DNA of 64,000 nt from Nipponacmea schrenckii (taxonomy: Eukaryota; Mollusca; Gastropoda; Lottiidae): NCBI GenBank assembly GCA_030562195.1, contig JAUJPP010000003.1, positions 41,236,602-41,300,601 of the forward strand, given 5' to 3'. The translations under genes and the position numbers were made by a program. This document shows positions 26,965 to 39,929 of the stretch, piece after piece (within the stretch, counting starts at the first letter, position 1; every line of letters starts with the position of its first letter). A model generated the notes under the pieces. The model was not told where the DNA came from, made no database searches, and was given only the letters and a program-made list of their open reading frames with translations.

Positions 26965-28325
26965 CAAGCTTCGGACTATTGTATTGGGTGAACTGTTTTA
27001 CATTACTTTTACTCCTTTATTCAATAAACGTGGTGGTTGAAATTTAATTTGGGACAATTGTGATATTAGATTAACCATTGACCTATCTTTGTTGTTAATC
27101 ATTGGTAATAATTTGAGCAATTGCTTCAACTTCACATTCACTTATATTGTACTGAAGTAGGAGAGTTATTTGACGTTAGTCTTACGTGATGGGAATTCTT
27201 CATTATGACATTTCCATTCCATCTGCCAGTTTCTAGTTTTTAAAGTAATGTCTTCCTTCCTGTCACATTCTATTGGATCTTTGAGCATCATTGAACTTTC
27301 TAACATTAAATTGGTCTTCATCGGATCAATTATGGAGGTTTTATATCCGAGCTGAACTTCCTGTGGTTTTCAAGTAGTCTATGATAAGCTATAAACCATT
27401 TGACGTTGATGACAAGAGACTGGTATCAAATTGATAAGCTTGAATCCACTATCAACTTTTTAATGTAGAAATAATGTGATTTAATATGAAATCTATTGAA
27501 ACAGTGTATTATCTCAGTGACGATAAAAACTGCTAAAGTGGGAGTTGAACCAACATTCTAATAAATTCATAAAAATAATGCTCCTGTATGTTATTTTACT
27601 TTCAATCTAATACAAAGCCTTCGAGCTTTCAAATGAATTCTTTTCTGGTTTAGAGTAAGAGTTTTTTGTCTTTCTAAATGACAACAGCTATTTTAAGTTC
27701 TTTTCTTCTGTTATTTGATGTTCTGTCATCTTTTTATCAGTTATATTCTGCATTCTTGTTGTGAGTTTCTTATGCTTATCATTTTAATGTAATAAAATAG
27801 ATATCTTCTTGTAATTTTTAGTTCCAATAGTGTTGCATTGATTACGATGAGTAGAATTAGTGTCAAAAGCAATGACATTTTAGACACCATCTTGAAAATA
27901 CATTATGAACAAAGGCCTGTATGTTTGAACTTACCTTTAAATGTCGTGTGTGTAATTAAAACGTAATTAAAACACAAATATATTTAATTATTGCTGCACG
28001 GTACCCATTTAAGATGCCATCGTGAAATTGAAAGCTTTCTTTCGTCCGAAACGCTGGTTTTAGATGCCATCTCAGATTTTCGACCCTTTGAAATATTGAG
28101 AATGACATCTTATTCTTATATAGCTTATAAAACCCATCTTCAAAATTGTGTTAACACTGTCTCTTTAGTCCAGAACTCATGTAATTCGTAATGAGTCAAC
28201 AATTTGTTCTCGTACCGTGAATAATAGTTTTGGTATTCTTGCAGATTGAAAAATAGATCGACCGAATTGACAATTCTTAAAATAGGCTACTTGTTTTGTA
28301 TATAAATCCTGAAGAGTCTCCGGAT

Positions 28326-28344
28326 GTTCAGAGTTCAATCCCGG
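28326..28344 (+). repeat. SINE-like box B motif, copy 1
   Basis: GTTCAGAGTTCAATCCCGG resembles the internal box B (GGTTCAANNCC) of a tRNA-derived promoter. Related copies are at 29671-29689 and 54464-54481, both on the minus strand. The borders of a full SINE were not resolved. Confidence 0.4.
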
Positions 28345-29670
28345 AAAATATGGATAAAATACCTCCGAGTTTATTACATAGGTTTCAAATGCTAATTGCT
28401 ATAATAAAACCACTTGTAGTGACGATATTGTAGCATTGAGACCTCAAATGCAGATGAAAAGACAATGATGAAACTTCTATATGTTGTAGCAATGTAAAGG
28501 TCTCAAAGGCATATATCAAATGTTATATACCACTGCAAGTTACAGGTTAAAGAAAGGTGGAAACAAACAATTGGATGTTCGAATGGGCAAAACTGAGGCC
28601 TGCTTGATAAAGGCTACCTACAGATACCTAAGGTAATTTTAATTAATTATTAATTTTTTTTTTTTTTTTAAATAAGTTGGAAGTATTGGACGAAAAAGCA
28701 AAGAAAAATTCAACTGTTGTGTTGATAATAGCAGTGTATTACAAAAGGTAGCAGTTGAAGGATCAGTACTAAGAAGCAACAGAAGAAAAGGCAACCCCGT
28801 TTTGTGATGTTATTGACCTACATTTTTGGACCTATTCCTGGTAATATAAGCCAGAGAGGCTGTACTTCAATTCTGTAAAATAGTTATTTTTGGACTCCAA
28901 GAGCTAAAACTTGACATTAGCATTTAACTTTAAGTGTTGTTACAGACAAATCATGAAAATTTAATTTGAACGAACAGTCCAAAATATATTATGTTTATAA
29001 GAGGGATGCTGTTGATTGTGAAGCACTGGACTAAAGAGAAAACATAGAGCTAAAAATTTAGTATATGAGATGAGAGAATTTAGATACACTTAACCGTAAA
29101 TGCTCAAATCAAATGGACCATGAATCAACGACACTTGCCGGTCGTACAATTTGAGCAAATATTTTTTTTACATAGAGCTTGACATAAAGTGTATTTGGTT
29201 GTAAATAGCTCTAAATATTGCAAACTTTGGGTGACCTTAAAGATTGAAAAGGTCAAATAAAAGGCAGATTCTAAAATGACGTTACTTTTTCAGGGTAAGA
29301 TGGGATGACCATATTATGTTGGTTGCTTGCTTGCATTTATAAGCCTCCATCTGACTCCAGGATCTTTTTTAAGATTCAGTCTAGCATATAGCACACGACT
29401 CTGTTTTAAACTAAAGTTTGTTTAATCTGTGCATATTATAATCTGTTTATATAAATATGATAACAATAATAATATATTTATGTATGTATTTGTGTTGTAT
29501 ATTGCTACGGTAATGCAACTTTATTAGCTGTTACCTTTTATACTAAACCTGCTGTCGACACGTACATTGTGTAGATTTATTGTCCTGGTCAAACGGCAGG
29601 ACGCTTTTCCAATTTGCGACACTGAAAGTTGAAACGGGTTAATGATTCGAAGATAATTGCTTGACTTATT

Positions 29671-29689
29671 CCGGAATTGAACTCTGAAC
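29671..29689 (-). repeat. SINE-like box B motif, copy 2
   Basis: The reverse strand reads GTTCAGAGTTCAATTCCGG, one base different from the copy at 28326. The upstream context on that strand (TTTAACTCGAAG) resembles that of the copy at 54464 (TGAACTAACCGGAGG), which supports a common dispersed element. Confidence 0.4.
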
Positions 29690-32600
29690 CTTCGAGTTAA
29701 AGAAATGTCTAAATCATAGAGGCTCTAATTTTCCGTAGCACCGTTTTTACATGTTTTTTTCAGCCTGTAACTAGCTGTGAAAGAAGCTATGCTACGAATC
29801 CTATAAATTTGAATCTGTACGCCAAAGGAAAAGAAAACGAGCTGGATCGGGTGTAATATCCGTCATCAAGAATCATTCTTTACTACTAATTGAAAAGCGT
29901 GAAGTGAAGCAATTCGTACACGATAATATATCATGAAGCGAAAACATTTCTATTATTCGCATCTAAAAGAGACTCAAAAATTCTTTCTGGATCCTCATAA
30001 TAGATCCTAGCTGTTCAGTGATTGTTTAGGGTGCATACTGTGAATCACGCAGTCTCTAGATTTATTTTCCATCCACAACAATTATTAAGTTCCCGAAACC
30101 GGATAACAAGAAAAGTCTTTAAAACGTAAATGGAAAAGTAAAGTGAAGATGTGTCTAAAAATACTCTAGCGAGCCTAGATTAATACTCCACCACGCCATT
30201 CATTATAAGTTTGACATATTTACACAATAATGGTTGTTACAGGAACTATTTCAGTCTAATCCTTCAAGATCTCATTTTCTTTAGAAATATTTATCAAATA
30301 AAGACAAAATATGATTATGACATTAAAAATCAAACACTATGATATTAGAAAAATAAATGAACTATCTTTGTGAGCTATTTCTAGTCGGTCTGTACCAGGG
30401 AGATGTCTAGAGTTATAAAAGAATGTTATTAACTTCCGAGACAAACCTCTACTCTATATTTGCTATTTTTATCTTGTAGACAGATTAAGATTCTATTTTT
30501 TACATTTGAATTAGCTTAATCCGTTTAAATGTGACAGGTATTTCATTGGCGAAATGTAGTCTTTACTAAATTGAAAAGATATGAGATTGAATATAGGTCT
30601 CATATCTTTAAATGCTGCGAATTTTAATCTGTGAATTTTGAATGATCTTCTTAATAAATCTCTTTTTATGTAATTCTAGTTGATGACCTAGCACAAGCCC
30701 GGGAACAGGAACTGTACAGATTTAATTTCTATGAACACCAAAGTGTCGAATCTGACTGGCAACTGTCTAACATCTGATCTGGAACAGATAAATAAAAAGA
30801 CATAATCATTGAGTTGACTATTACAGATCAATCTAGTTGGCTTAAAGATTGTTTATTTTTTTCTAATAACAGGAAGTTTCTTCTATCTGGAGGAGTTTTT
30901 GGTCTACTTAGTTCAGAAACACGCTATCTTATATTGGGTAGACTTGATAATCGATTAACATTAAATTACTTCTCATTATGTTTGCCATGAAAAGCCTATC
31001 AAATTGTGACCAATGACGTAGTACGATATTCATAATGCTTCCCAGAACATAAAAAAGAAGTTCCACAATGTCTTAATTACACTCTTAAACATAACCACTC
31101 ATCGTATAGTGTCTATAAACATTATCCATTCACTCGCTTTACCACAGCGAAAAGATAATTTCTTGCCCTGTTAAAATCTACTGAAAATAACTTAATTAAA
31201 TCTGGTCGTAAAGAATCTTACTGCAACTTGCTATTTTACTGTCTTAATCATAGTTTCAGGTCTGGGTTTGATTTATAATTGGGGAGATAGGTGGGTACAT
31301 GGGGTGTCATAAAAAATAATTAATACTCCTAAAATAATTTGTAGATAGAGAGCACTACTTAGCTCTGTCAGTTCATTCCCCCACTGTCCGATGACGGATT
31401 TGACTTTGTGTGGAAAATAGTTGAATCGTTAGAATAAATCTCCTATGATGAGGTATTTTTTCTGAATATGGTATTTAACAATTTAAATAAGTAAGGGTGT
31501 TTTACCATCTATATCAGGCTAATCTGATTTTCCAATCCCCATCACGCCTTCTACTCATCGGATATGATAGACTTTCAACGAGAGGCACATACAAAGATTA
31601 CACATTTCTTGTCAATGAATTCTACTTTGAATAAATATCTACTTGACGTTCTTAAAAAGTCGATGATTGAAAACAATGGGATTTATGTATACACGCCTAC
31701 ATAACAAGTCGATTATTTTCGTCACACTGATCGTCGAGGCGTTCGACGTCCGTTAACATTTACAGTTAACGGCTACAATTTTGATCCGATCTTAATCCAG
31801 CTTAGAATAGCGGTGTTAATTAGAGATATTTCGCATCTGTTGAATTTCCCCAATGTTTAATTAACTAAGCCAATGCCTCGACTTCAACACCTTTTGGCTT
31901 CTGTATGCAATTAATGTTATAGTTTTTATTTAGTGTTAAGTTAATGTATAAATAAATTATATTCACTCTAAAAACTCGACATTAAAGATAATTTTAATGT
32001 AATAGAAAATGTAGAAAATAACATTAAATAGCTCTTGTCCTTGCCAAACTATGTGAGGACTGGTTTGTAAAAGCTCGAAAGATTTGATTACAATTTAGAT
32101 TACATTTACTTAAACAGAATGTCACCATGTTGGAAAAGGTTATTTAGGTACTGGTAATATGCAGATGTATAATCGTATGCTTTTGGAACAATGATAATTT
32201 TCAATCAAAATAACATTTGAATTAAAGTTCCCTCTTGATACTCTCGTGATGCAGATATATAGAAAATAAAACTAGTTAGAAATCTAACATTGAGATACCT
32301 GCGGTGAAGGTTAAGGGAACTTTGTGCCTGTGGTTAACAGTTACTACCCACTGACTTTTGTCTATCACATACAATAATTGACAGAAATGACCTTGTCAAG
32401 GGTCAATATAATGGTATTGGTTGTATCTAATATAAATTGTTATACTTGAAAAGACATTGTGACGTGCAAGCAAACACCTACAATATACCATTAACTTCTC
32501 TACTTAAGAAAGCTAATTAACTGTTCTAAATAACAGATTTCAGTGGAATCAACTTGACTACATTTATCAAGCTACAATCTCCATTATCACTTTGTCTTTA

Positions 32601-33440
32601 CCACGCTGTAGACTTGAAAATACGATCAAAGTGTCAAGCTTAGATCAAATTTTCGCAAGTTGATTAACACATGAACTGGTCTAATTATAGACAAGCAATA
32701 CCATCAAAAACTCATTATACATCAACAAAAAGTCGTCTAGTTGATATTCTAGTCATGAAGAACAGATTGACAATAGAAAGTTGATATGTTCGATCTATAG
32801 AATAGAGGAACGAGACAAGTCTATAGTTATACCATTTCTACACGAAGTTGAAAACAAGTGATATAATGAAGAGATAAATCTAATACGACGGATGGTAGAT
32901 TACACAATTTGTCAAAGTTTTTCTCAACATCTTCAATTAACTACCCACCTCATGCAATACTATATTTAAGGATGGTCTATAGAGAATAGGACTTATCTTC
33001 TGGGGATTGAAAATATTCTAAGCAGTTTTTAAAAGAATAGAAGTTATTAGTTTCACTAATTACCTAGTATTTAAACATTCTGTTGTTATACCATCAAGTG
33101 TATAATATCCGTTTAGAAGAAGGTTATTGATTTGGGGATAATGAAGATAAAATAATAAAAGCCAACAATTGAACTCCTTATCTCTTCTCTTCAGAATCTA
33201 GAACTTTTAGCTTTATTCAATATTCTACTTCTAATATGTCTTTCATTGCCGTTATCACGTTTCACGTTTTAATGGAAACCAGCAAGTCATCTCATAACCA
33301 TACAAGCTATCAACTTAATAGAGGACTACAGACCACAATATAATAAATTAAACCCTAGTCCAAATAAAAAGACACGTTAGAGCTTAATAAGTACTACAAA
33401 TAACGCTTAAAAGTAGCAATTTCAAATGATTTGTACAATT

Positions 33441-33504
<64 letters not shown>

Positions 33505-33509
33505 AGAAA

Positions 33510-33570
<61 letters not shown>

Positions 33571-33573
33571 AGA
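33441..33573 (+). repeat. (GAAA)n microsatellite
   Basis: About 130 bases of GAAA units with two one-base-short interruptions (AAGAAGAAAG) in the middle. Purine-only on the + strand. Confidence 0.97.
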
Positions 33574-34230
33574 ACTATATCTTACAAGGATAACAACTTA
33601 GGTTCACAAGTCCATCGTGAGAGGGATTCTTTCTACCAGCCGGTCCTTGGCCAAACCTCTTGGAATTGATCTTTCTCGGATTATCCGTACCCATTTACTG
33701 GGTGGACTGGAAATATGAGTGGTGATGACTTATTCAAGCTCATCGAACTTTCACACACCGATCGAGATTAGAACTCACGTACGACAAAAGTTTCATTCAT
33801 TATGATACGCAATAGTAAGTCTAAAACAATTACTTAGTTCTCATTACATGATACACGCACACAGAATATTGCCAATTTTTTTTAAATCATTTATATTCTG
33901 CGTTTTTAATTTTGTCGATATATCAACCAGTTTCAGTTGTATTCTATTACCCTATCTATTACCCTAGTACTATGTCAGATAGAAAATACGGTATGGAATC
34001 TGTCCAATCTCAAGCTATTTTACGACGAACTGTATCTAGTACCCTGTAGTGGTTTGATTGGATCGTGTGAGAGCAAACACTGATAATCAGGGCCCTCAAC
34101 AAAACCTATGTAAAAAAAAAAGCCATATCGTCATGATCAGAACACAAGCGCCTAAGTCAGTTTTTGATGATTTGGAGTTAGCAAGCCGCCCCCCCCCCCC
34201 TATGATCTAAATCTGTTTCCCACCTTTTCA
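33574..34230. other. Intergenic before the two-exon gene, with poly(C)
   Basis: No gene seen. A 12-base C run lies at 34189-34200. The block at about 33600-33790, directly after the microsatellite, contains GGGTGGACTGGAAATATGAG and GATTAGAACTCACG and could be a SINE fragment with the GAAA run as its tail; this was not confirmed. Confidence 0.35.
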
Positions 34231-34245
34231 CAAACGCCTATATCA

Positions 34246-34322
34246 TCAGCCAATCAGATAACTTTATCTTCCCGCCTTTTACACAATCACCCATGCGAAC
34301 TCTTAGGCAATAGAAGATGGCG
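34246..34322 (+). promoter_or_regulatory. CCAAT box and YY1-like start-site promoter
   Basis: AGCCAATCAG at about 34248 is a CCAAT box about 70 bases before the predicted ATG. TCCCGCC follows at about 34270. The initiator codon sits in AAGATGGCG, the YY1-type motif common around start sites of TATA-less genes. No TATA box is seen. The promoter call is inference from motif arrangement. Confidence 0.5.
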
Positions 34323-35609
34323 TCTCACGATAATAAAACAAAACGCAGACATTACAATGTACATGAACTAATTGGGCTACTAGAGCAGAGTTAGTATATC
34401 ATATTCTATATTAACCTTTCTTAAATAACATTCTTTATGACAAGTTGATTTATAAATTGGTGTATAATAATTGATAATTATAAGTATGACCATTCGCCCA
34501 AGTCAAGTAACAAGTCATGTTTGTTGTCGTCCTTGTGTCACAGAAGTACAGCCTACATCAAAGGGATTGATTTAGGCAATTGTGATTGTAATATCATCGT
34601 AATAAATAAAAGTTGGTTTCTTATGTATTTATGATAATACACTATGAATTTGGTATTTTTCTTATAAACAACTTTAACCTTTTCAGGTCCAGAATTATCT
34701 GACGATGATGAAAGCATAGAAAGTATTGAGTCTGATAGATTTCAGTTTCAGGCTATTGGTTTGATGATTGATATGCCAGAAAAGCTGGTTTTGGAAATCG
34801 AGGTATTGGATAAAACAGATGCACCTGTTACTTTACCTGTTACCAATGTCCCTGTTCCAGTGGACATAGAGCCCGTGATTTGCCATCAAGAACCAGACGA
34901 TATGCCTTTAGATGATACCCGAGATATAGATTATGAATCGGAATCTGACTCAGACAAAATTATTGAAACAGGGGAGAAACCAAAGCGAAAAAGAAACAAA
35001 ACAGCACAAAGAGATCCATGGAAACTAAATATGCCAAAGGTTAAACGACTGAAAGGAGCGCAAATCAGAAGAGGTATAGAGAATGAAGCCAGAAAAATGG
35101 GATCTAGATGCGAATCAAACTTTTGTAGAAAATCTTACTTGAGAAACTGTAATAAATTTTCTGAAAGTATTTTTAAATCATTTTGGGAAATGACATCATG
35201 GGCTGAAAGAATGTCCATTGTAAAGCCATTGGCAGTATCGATTGATATTAAACAAAAAAAAAAGTCAGCTTCCAATAAGAGGGCTACCAGCTATCGATTC
35301 ATTTTGAGGGTGCCAAATGGGACAATACTTCAGGTATGTAAATCAATGTTCTGTTCTACTTTGGGTATTGCTGAAAGAACAATAACCGATTGGTTAAGTC
35401 TTAAAGTTGAAGATGGTTCCAATGATGTAGATGATGTTGCTGATAAACTGTGTAAGGAGAAAACAAGATCGGGGCCCACTCAGAAAATGTCTGATGATAC
35501 TGTTTATTATCTAAGACATGGCTTATCAATATTCCGTGCGTTAAGACTAATATTAAAAGAAGTCCTTCTTGACAATTATGTGGCCTTGGCTTGGTTCCCG
35601 ACCTATTAA
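34317..35609 (+). CDS. Two-exon gene of an expanded invertebrate family, function unknown
   Basis: Exon 1 (34317-34389) begins ATGGCGTCTCAC and ends at a GTTAGT donor. Exon 2 begins at 34687 after TTTTCAG and stays in frame, giving about 331 residues. The N-terminal third is acidic (SDDDESIESIES, then DYESESDSDK). A basic segment KPKRKRNK leads into the conserved region: WKLNMPKVKRLKGAQ, Cys residues in ESNFCRK and LRNCNKF, FKSFWEM, and VCKSMFCSTLGIAERTI. This order (basic W-K region, Cys/F region, F-W region, VCK-F-TLGI) recalls large, probably transposon-related families of uncharacterised proteins in insects and molluscs. The frame ends at residue ~331 in sequence that does not look conserved; another frame around 35515-35600 may hold the continuation, so a frameshift or truncation by the adjoining LINE is possible. 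Function unknown. Confidence 0.65.
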
Positions 35610-35699
35610 TTCCTAGATACATGTATATTTCTCACCGAAACAACAAGATTTACATGCATTACTTTGGCCGGAGAAAAGGAAGATGGACTTTGTTGTCAC

Positions 35700-36915
35700 A
35701 AAGAAAAGCGTTTATATTTCTTTTTAAAAACATGTAATCTTTTGAAGATCTATTGAAGAGGCAAAGTTGTCTTATTTCACTTTCTCTCAACTTCTCAACT
35801 TCAAGGCACAATGGACAAATTGAGCAATGCCAACAAGTTAGGATTTATAATTCTCACAACACAGACTTCAAATACGTCTATACTAGATATGTATTAATTT
35901 TGATGTAAGCTCTTCAGTAAATGGACATTGGAGCATAAAGTATTCAATATCCTTAAGTTGAGGCAAAAAAGGCAAAGATCAATTCGACTTAAGTCTCTTT
36001 TAAAAAGGTTTGCATTCACTGGCAGAAGGTTAAGACAAACTCTAACAATATTTCGTTTTTTGTAAACGTTGACTTGTTTGTGAGTTATAACTCTTGAGAA
36101 CACATTGCATATTCACATAAACAAACATTCACATAAACATTCACTGAGACTGAGTTGAGCAAACCATTCTTGGAAATCAATATCTCTCAGTCTTGGCTTA
36201 ACTTGAGATATGAATGCTTTTATGTTTCCTATGCTGTCCATGTGCCAGACATAACCTAGGCCAATTGAGAATAATAAAAGTTTTAATTTTGTAGCTCAAG
36301 AAGTGGGATCTGCTTCATCCCGATTTGTCAACATTTGGTATACTTGTTTAGGATATCTGCTATCAAGTTGACAATACATCAATGAGCTAAAATATAATGT
36401 GCTAAAAATATGTCGCCCACATTTTCCTATGGCCCCAACCGTGCTGCTTGGTTAGTGGATACCTAAGGCAAATTTACAAAACCCATAATGGACCTTTTCT
36501 GGACGGTATTGCTAACCCCAGATTGGAGCACCGTACATTAAAACAGGTTGTATGATGGCATCAAATATTTTGAAAACTATTGCAATTGGTAGTAAAGCTT
36601 TTTCTGCCCTAAGTGACAATTCTGATACTAGTATACACTTCGACCAATTGAGTCTAGATGAAAAACTTACGCCAAGATAATTATAATATGTCGCATTTTC
36701 CAACCTTATATTTTTTCGAAATAAAACTGTTCGATTCGTTAAATAATGCCTCCATTTAAAAAAACAACCACATTATTATCTTTTTGAACCTTTAGATAAT
36801 ATTCATGGCAAAATTTTGCTAGAACTTTAATCTCTTTTTTTGCAAGTCGCCAACAGTGTCTGCAACTAAACTAACATCATCTGCATATAATAGAAGCGAA
36901 ATTCCTGGCTTCCTG
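35700..36915 (-). pseudogene. LINE reverse transcriptase remnant (3' part of ORF2)
   Basis: On the minus strand the sequence runs from the RT palm motif LLLYADDVSLVADT (near 36880) through YNYLGVSFSSRLNW and the thumb-like FKIFDAIIQPVLMYG (36550-36510). A C-terminal region follows with GLGYVWHMDS-like sequence split across frames near 36250, and finally a cysteine-containing tail (LCLFC near 35975). This order is that of the 3' half of a non-LTR retrotransposon ORF2. Stops and frameshifts interrupt it repeatedly, the endonuclease and first RT motifs are absent, and the insert is therefore a dead 5'-truncated copy. It lies tail-to-tail with the preceding gene. The clade (Jockey/CR1/RTE-X-like) cannot be fixed by eye. 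Confidence 0.8.
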
Positions 36916-37111
36916 GCATGTGAAAATTTACGGAAAGCCGAGAGTTAGCCGAATGGAAGATAACTGCAAATCAAAAATCAAGATGACCAATGGTATTATT
37001 GAGGTAGCCTAATCCTAGTACATGTGTATATACAATATGTGGAAACAGACCGATATGCAATCGTCTGATGAGACACATTCATGTGGAAGGATACTTCTTA
37101 AATAGTCGTTT

Positions 37112-38038
37112 AGGGTTTTTTTCATTCCCATTTTTTGACTAGATGTGGAATTTGATGTCTGAAATTGAATTTTCTTTCAGAATTGCTGAGATAATGAGAA
37201 ATTTATTTGCGGAAGGTTATTTCTCAAAGTCTTGTTTTCTTTATACAGTGACAGTTGAGCGGGTGTTAAAAATGTAGTGGTTTACTTTCATTTTGACTAA
37301 TTCAAAATTTTCATGAAAATGCTAGTGAGTCATGCCAGGCTTTCATGTGACATTGGAAAATTTTCAACGAGATTTCTGGAATGAGTAATGAAGGTTGAAT
37401 TTCGTGATTTAACATGTCAAATAAATTACTGTACAAAATCCAAACACTTTTGCTACAGGTTAATTCCCATAAAATGACAAAATCGGATATGTCAGTATGA
37501 ATAATGTCAAACTACAACATTGTAATTTTGTATTTATTCTTCCGTAATGTTTTGGTTTTCTATAAAAAAAAAAGCGGAGAAAGAGACACACAATTCTTCA
37601 AAATAATCAGTGACTTTACTTGACAAGACAATTTTGGTTTACGTGGTCGGAAGCTCAAATGACGATTAAAGGGAGACAATCACGTTCAGATTGTTTTCTT
37701 CGGACTCAATACTCAGTCCACCAATTCATTTACCATCTGTTACAATGTTAACTTTTTCCAGAAATCTCGTTGAAAACTTTCCTACATGTCACTTGAATGC
37801 CTGGCTAACCTACTTGGTTTCTCTACAACCCATGAAAATTTTGAAATAAACAAAATGAAAGTAAACCACTGCGTTTTATCAAAATCCACTTGACTGTCAC
37901 TGCGCAGAAAACGACTATTTTTAGAAATAATCTTCCGCCAATTAATTTTCTCATTATCTCAGAAATTCTTAAAGAAAATGCAATTTCAGACATCAAATTA
38001 GACCAAAAATTAGTCAAAAATGGGCATGCAAAAACCCC
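37112..38038. repeat. Long inverted repeat, ~275-bp arms
   Basis: The left arm (37112-37385) and right arm (about 37752-38038) are reverse complements at roughly 75-80 percent by eye. Landmarks shared in inverted order are TTTGACTA, TTTGATGTCTGAAATTG, CTGAGATAATGAGAAA, GTGGTTTACTTTCATTTTG, TCAAAATTTTCATG, GCCAGGC and TTTCAACGAGATTTCTGGAA. The ~366-base centre holds a 10-A run. The two minus/plus ORFs in the arms are not genes. It may be a fold-back transposon or an inverted pair of insertions. Confidence 0.8.
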
Positions 38039-39929
38039 AAAAGGAATGGAGAAAGAGGGTTTCTAAAAATAGCTCGATACAATCATTAGCATAAAATGAT
38101 TTTGTAGTCTTAGGCCATTAGCGCATTAGTTTTTTTATCAACAATTTTTTATTGATAGGTTAAAGGGACCGATGTGAACCCTCTCCATAATAAATAGATA
38201 CATAATTATATATAGGCCTATACAACCCAAAACGGAATTTAGTCAGTGTAAAATCATATAAGACAACCACTATATCTTAATATTGTATGTGTATCGAGGA
38301 CATTAATGACATCAATTTGCACCATTCCACTTTTCAATCAGCAGTCTGGGGTTCCTGCTATTCCCCTTATACTAGGTGTTTGATGACTAATCATGAACGC
38401 TCTAGGTGATACAATCAAATTTTTGACTAAGTGATGTCATCAAACACTTAGTTTCAGTGGCATTTCTGGAACCACAAAAGTCTGATTCTAATTTTTATCT
38501 AAAGTAAAAATTGAATTGACTTGAAAGCCAAAAAACCTTATTGTCGGGAGATGAATTAACATTCTTAAAGTTGGTCTTGAGCATGGATAAATCCTACTTT
38601 CCTCCACAGAAAAAATAAGGGCATAAAATGGAGAAGGGTTGAGTAGCTACTAGTAACACTTGCACTGACCTTTTGGCTATTTTTTCCTTTTTTTTTTCTT
38701 TTTTCAATATGAAAGTTTTTTTTTCCATCATTTGCACCTGGGCTTGTGTATTTAAGTATTTCTTTTGCAGTCATATACTTGATGGCAGGAACATAGATCT
38801 GCCCATCTAAAATATATTTAAAAGAAACCGATTTTACGTAAGAACTCGTTCCATTCAAAACATACCTTTTCTGCAAAATTAGATCACAAGTTTTACGATA
38901 TTATCGAATTTGTACGAATTATTCCGGTTTTTAAAAGGCCTGTACGATTGTCTTCTCATAACTAAAAGAACGTAGGTACTTTAAACGATTTTTACGAAAT
39001 ATAGAAAATTCCACTTTAGCACAGATAGCATCTAAAAATAGACTTTGAGTCGAAGAACCTCCAGGCTTTAGGAGTGCTCCATGTATATTAAATAGATGCA
39101 AAACCTGCACCTTTATATCATAAGCATTATTTGACCTACCGGAGGATGAAACTACCTCTAAACTTCCGTCAATCGAATACCAGTTAAAACGGTAACATGT
39201 CAAAACGGTAACAAATTTTATTAGTTAAAACGGTAACGGTAGAGATACTATCTTAGAATGAACGGTTTTAGCACTAAAAATTAAGGTGTCTCTGTTTTGT
39301 CAACTTATTCTTCGTCGGCCGAGGTGCGTACAATAGTAGTATGTTTATAATTAAAGAATTGTACGTAATATCTGTACATCTGGGAGATCAATCTCTCTCC
39401 CCCGAAAACTTACCATCCAAGATTGATGCCACAATGCTAACCAAGGTTCACAAAACTGAAATTTAACATACCCTATATAAGAATATCCAAATATGCAGAA
39501 TATATTACAACAGTATTCCTGGTACACAAAACAATCCAGTCTTTTTTATATTGAAGAAGTTTCATTACACCATACCAAATGAAAATTATAAATCATGACG
39601 TACAAATCCGTCCTTGCAGTTTCACAACTTTAACTGAATGCCAACATAAACACTAATTAACAGTTTAATCAGTCTGGTTTGATTATGGCTCAGATATAGA
39701 GATTAAGTGTGATTTTAACTGAGTGTTTCTTGAAAACTTAAATTCAATGTCATCCAGCCGTAATAGCAAGCTGATATCACAGCTATTTACCTCCAACATT
39801 CGCAAATTATGACCTTAGATGTAAATATAATGTGTATCTTAACAAATATTTTTAAAGTTTTTAAACGATAACAGATGATCGCTTATTTTCGAGAAACTCG
39901 GCTTTGACTCCTTTGACCAAGGAAAGTCC
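38039..39929. other. Intergenic, one hairpin and two unexplained minus-strand ORFs
   Basis: GTGTTTGATGAC (about 38376) and GTCATCAAACAC (about 38437) form a small inverted repeat. Minus-strand frames at 38931-39203 (90 codons) and 38565-38876 (103 codons) lie in line and could be remnants of one coding sequence, but no family was recognised and both end in low-complexity or stop-rich sequence. Confidence 0.35.

Larger units (their letters stand above)
26970..33440. other. Intergenic, two SINE-like box B motifs, no gene recognised
   Basis: The longest gene-free stretch apart from scattered short ORFs. The only recurrent motif seen is GTTCAGAGTTCAATCCCGG at 28326-28344 (+) and a near copy at 29671-29689 (-). 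A T-run lies at about 28656-28670. No splice-flanked coding exon of a known family was recognised. Confidence 0.4.

Noticed and set aside
35334..35340. CAG|GTATGT donor in the middle of the unknown-family exon 2
   Set aside because: The frame continues across it into the VCK-F-TLGI block that belongs to the conserved core, so it is probably not used as a splice site.
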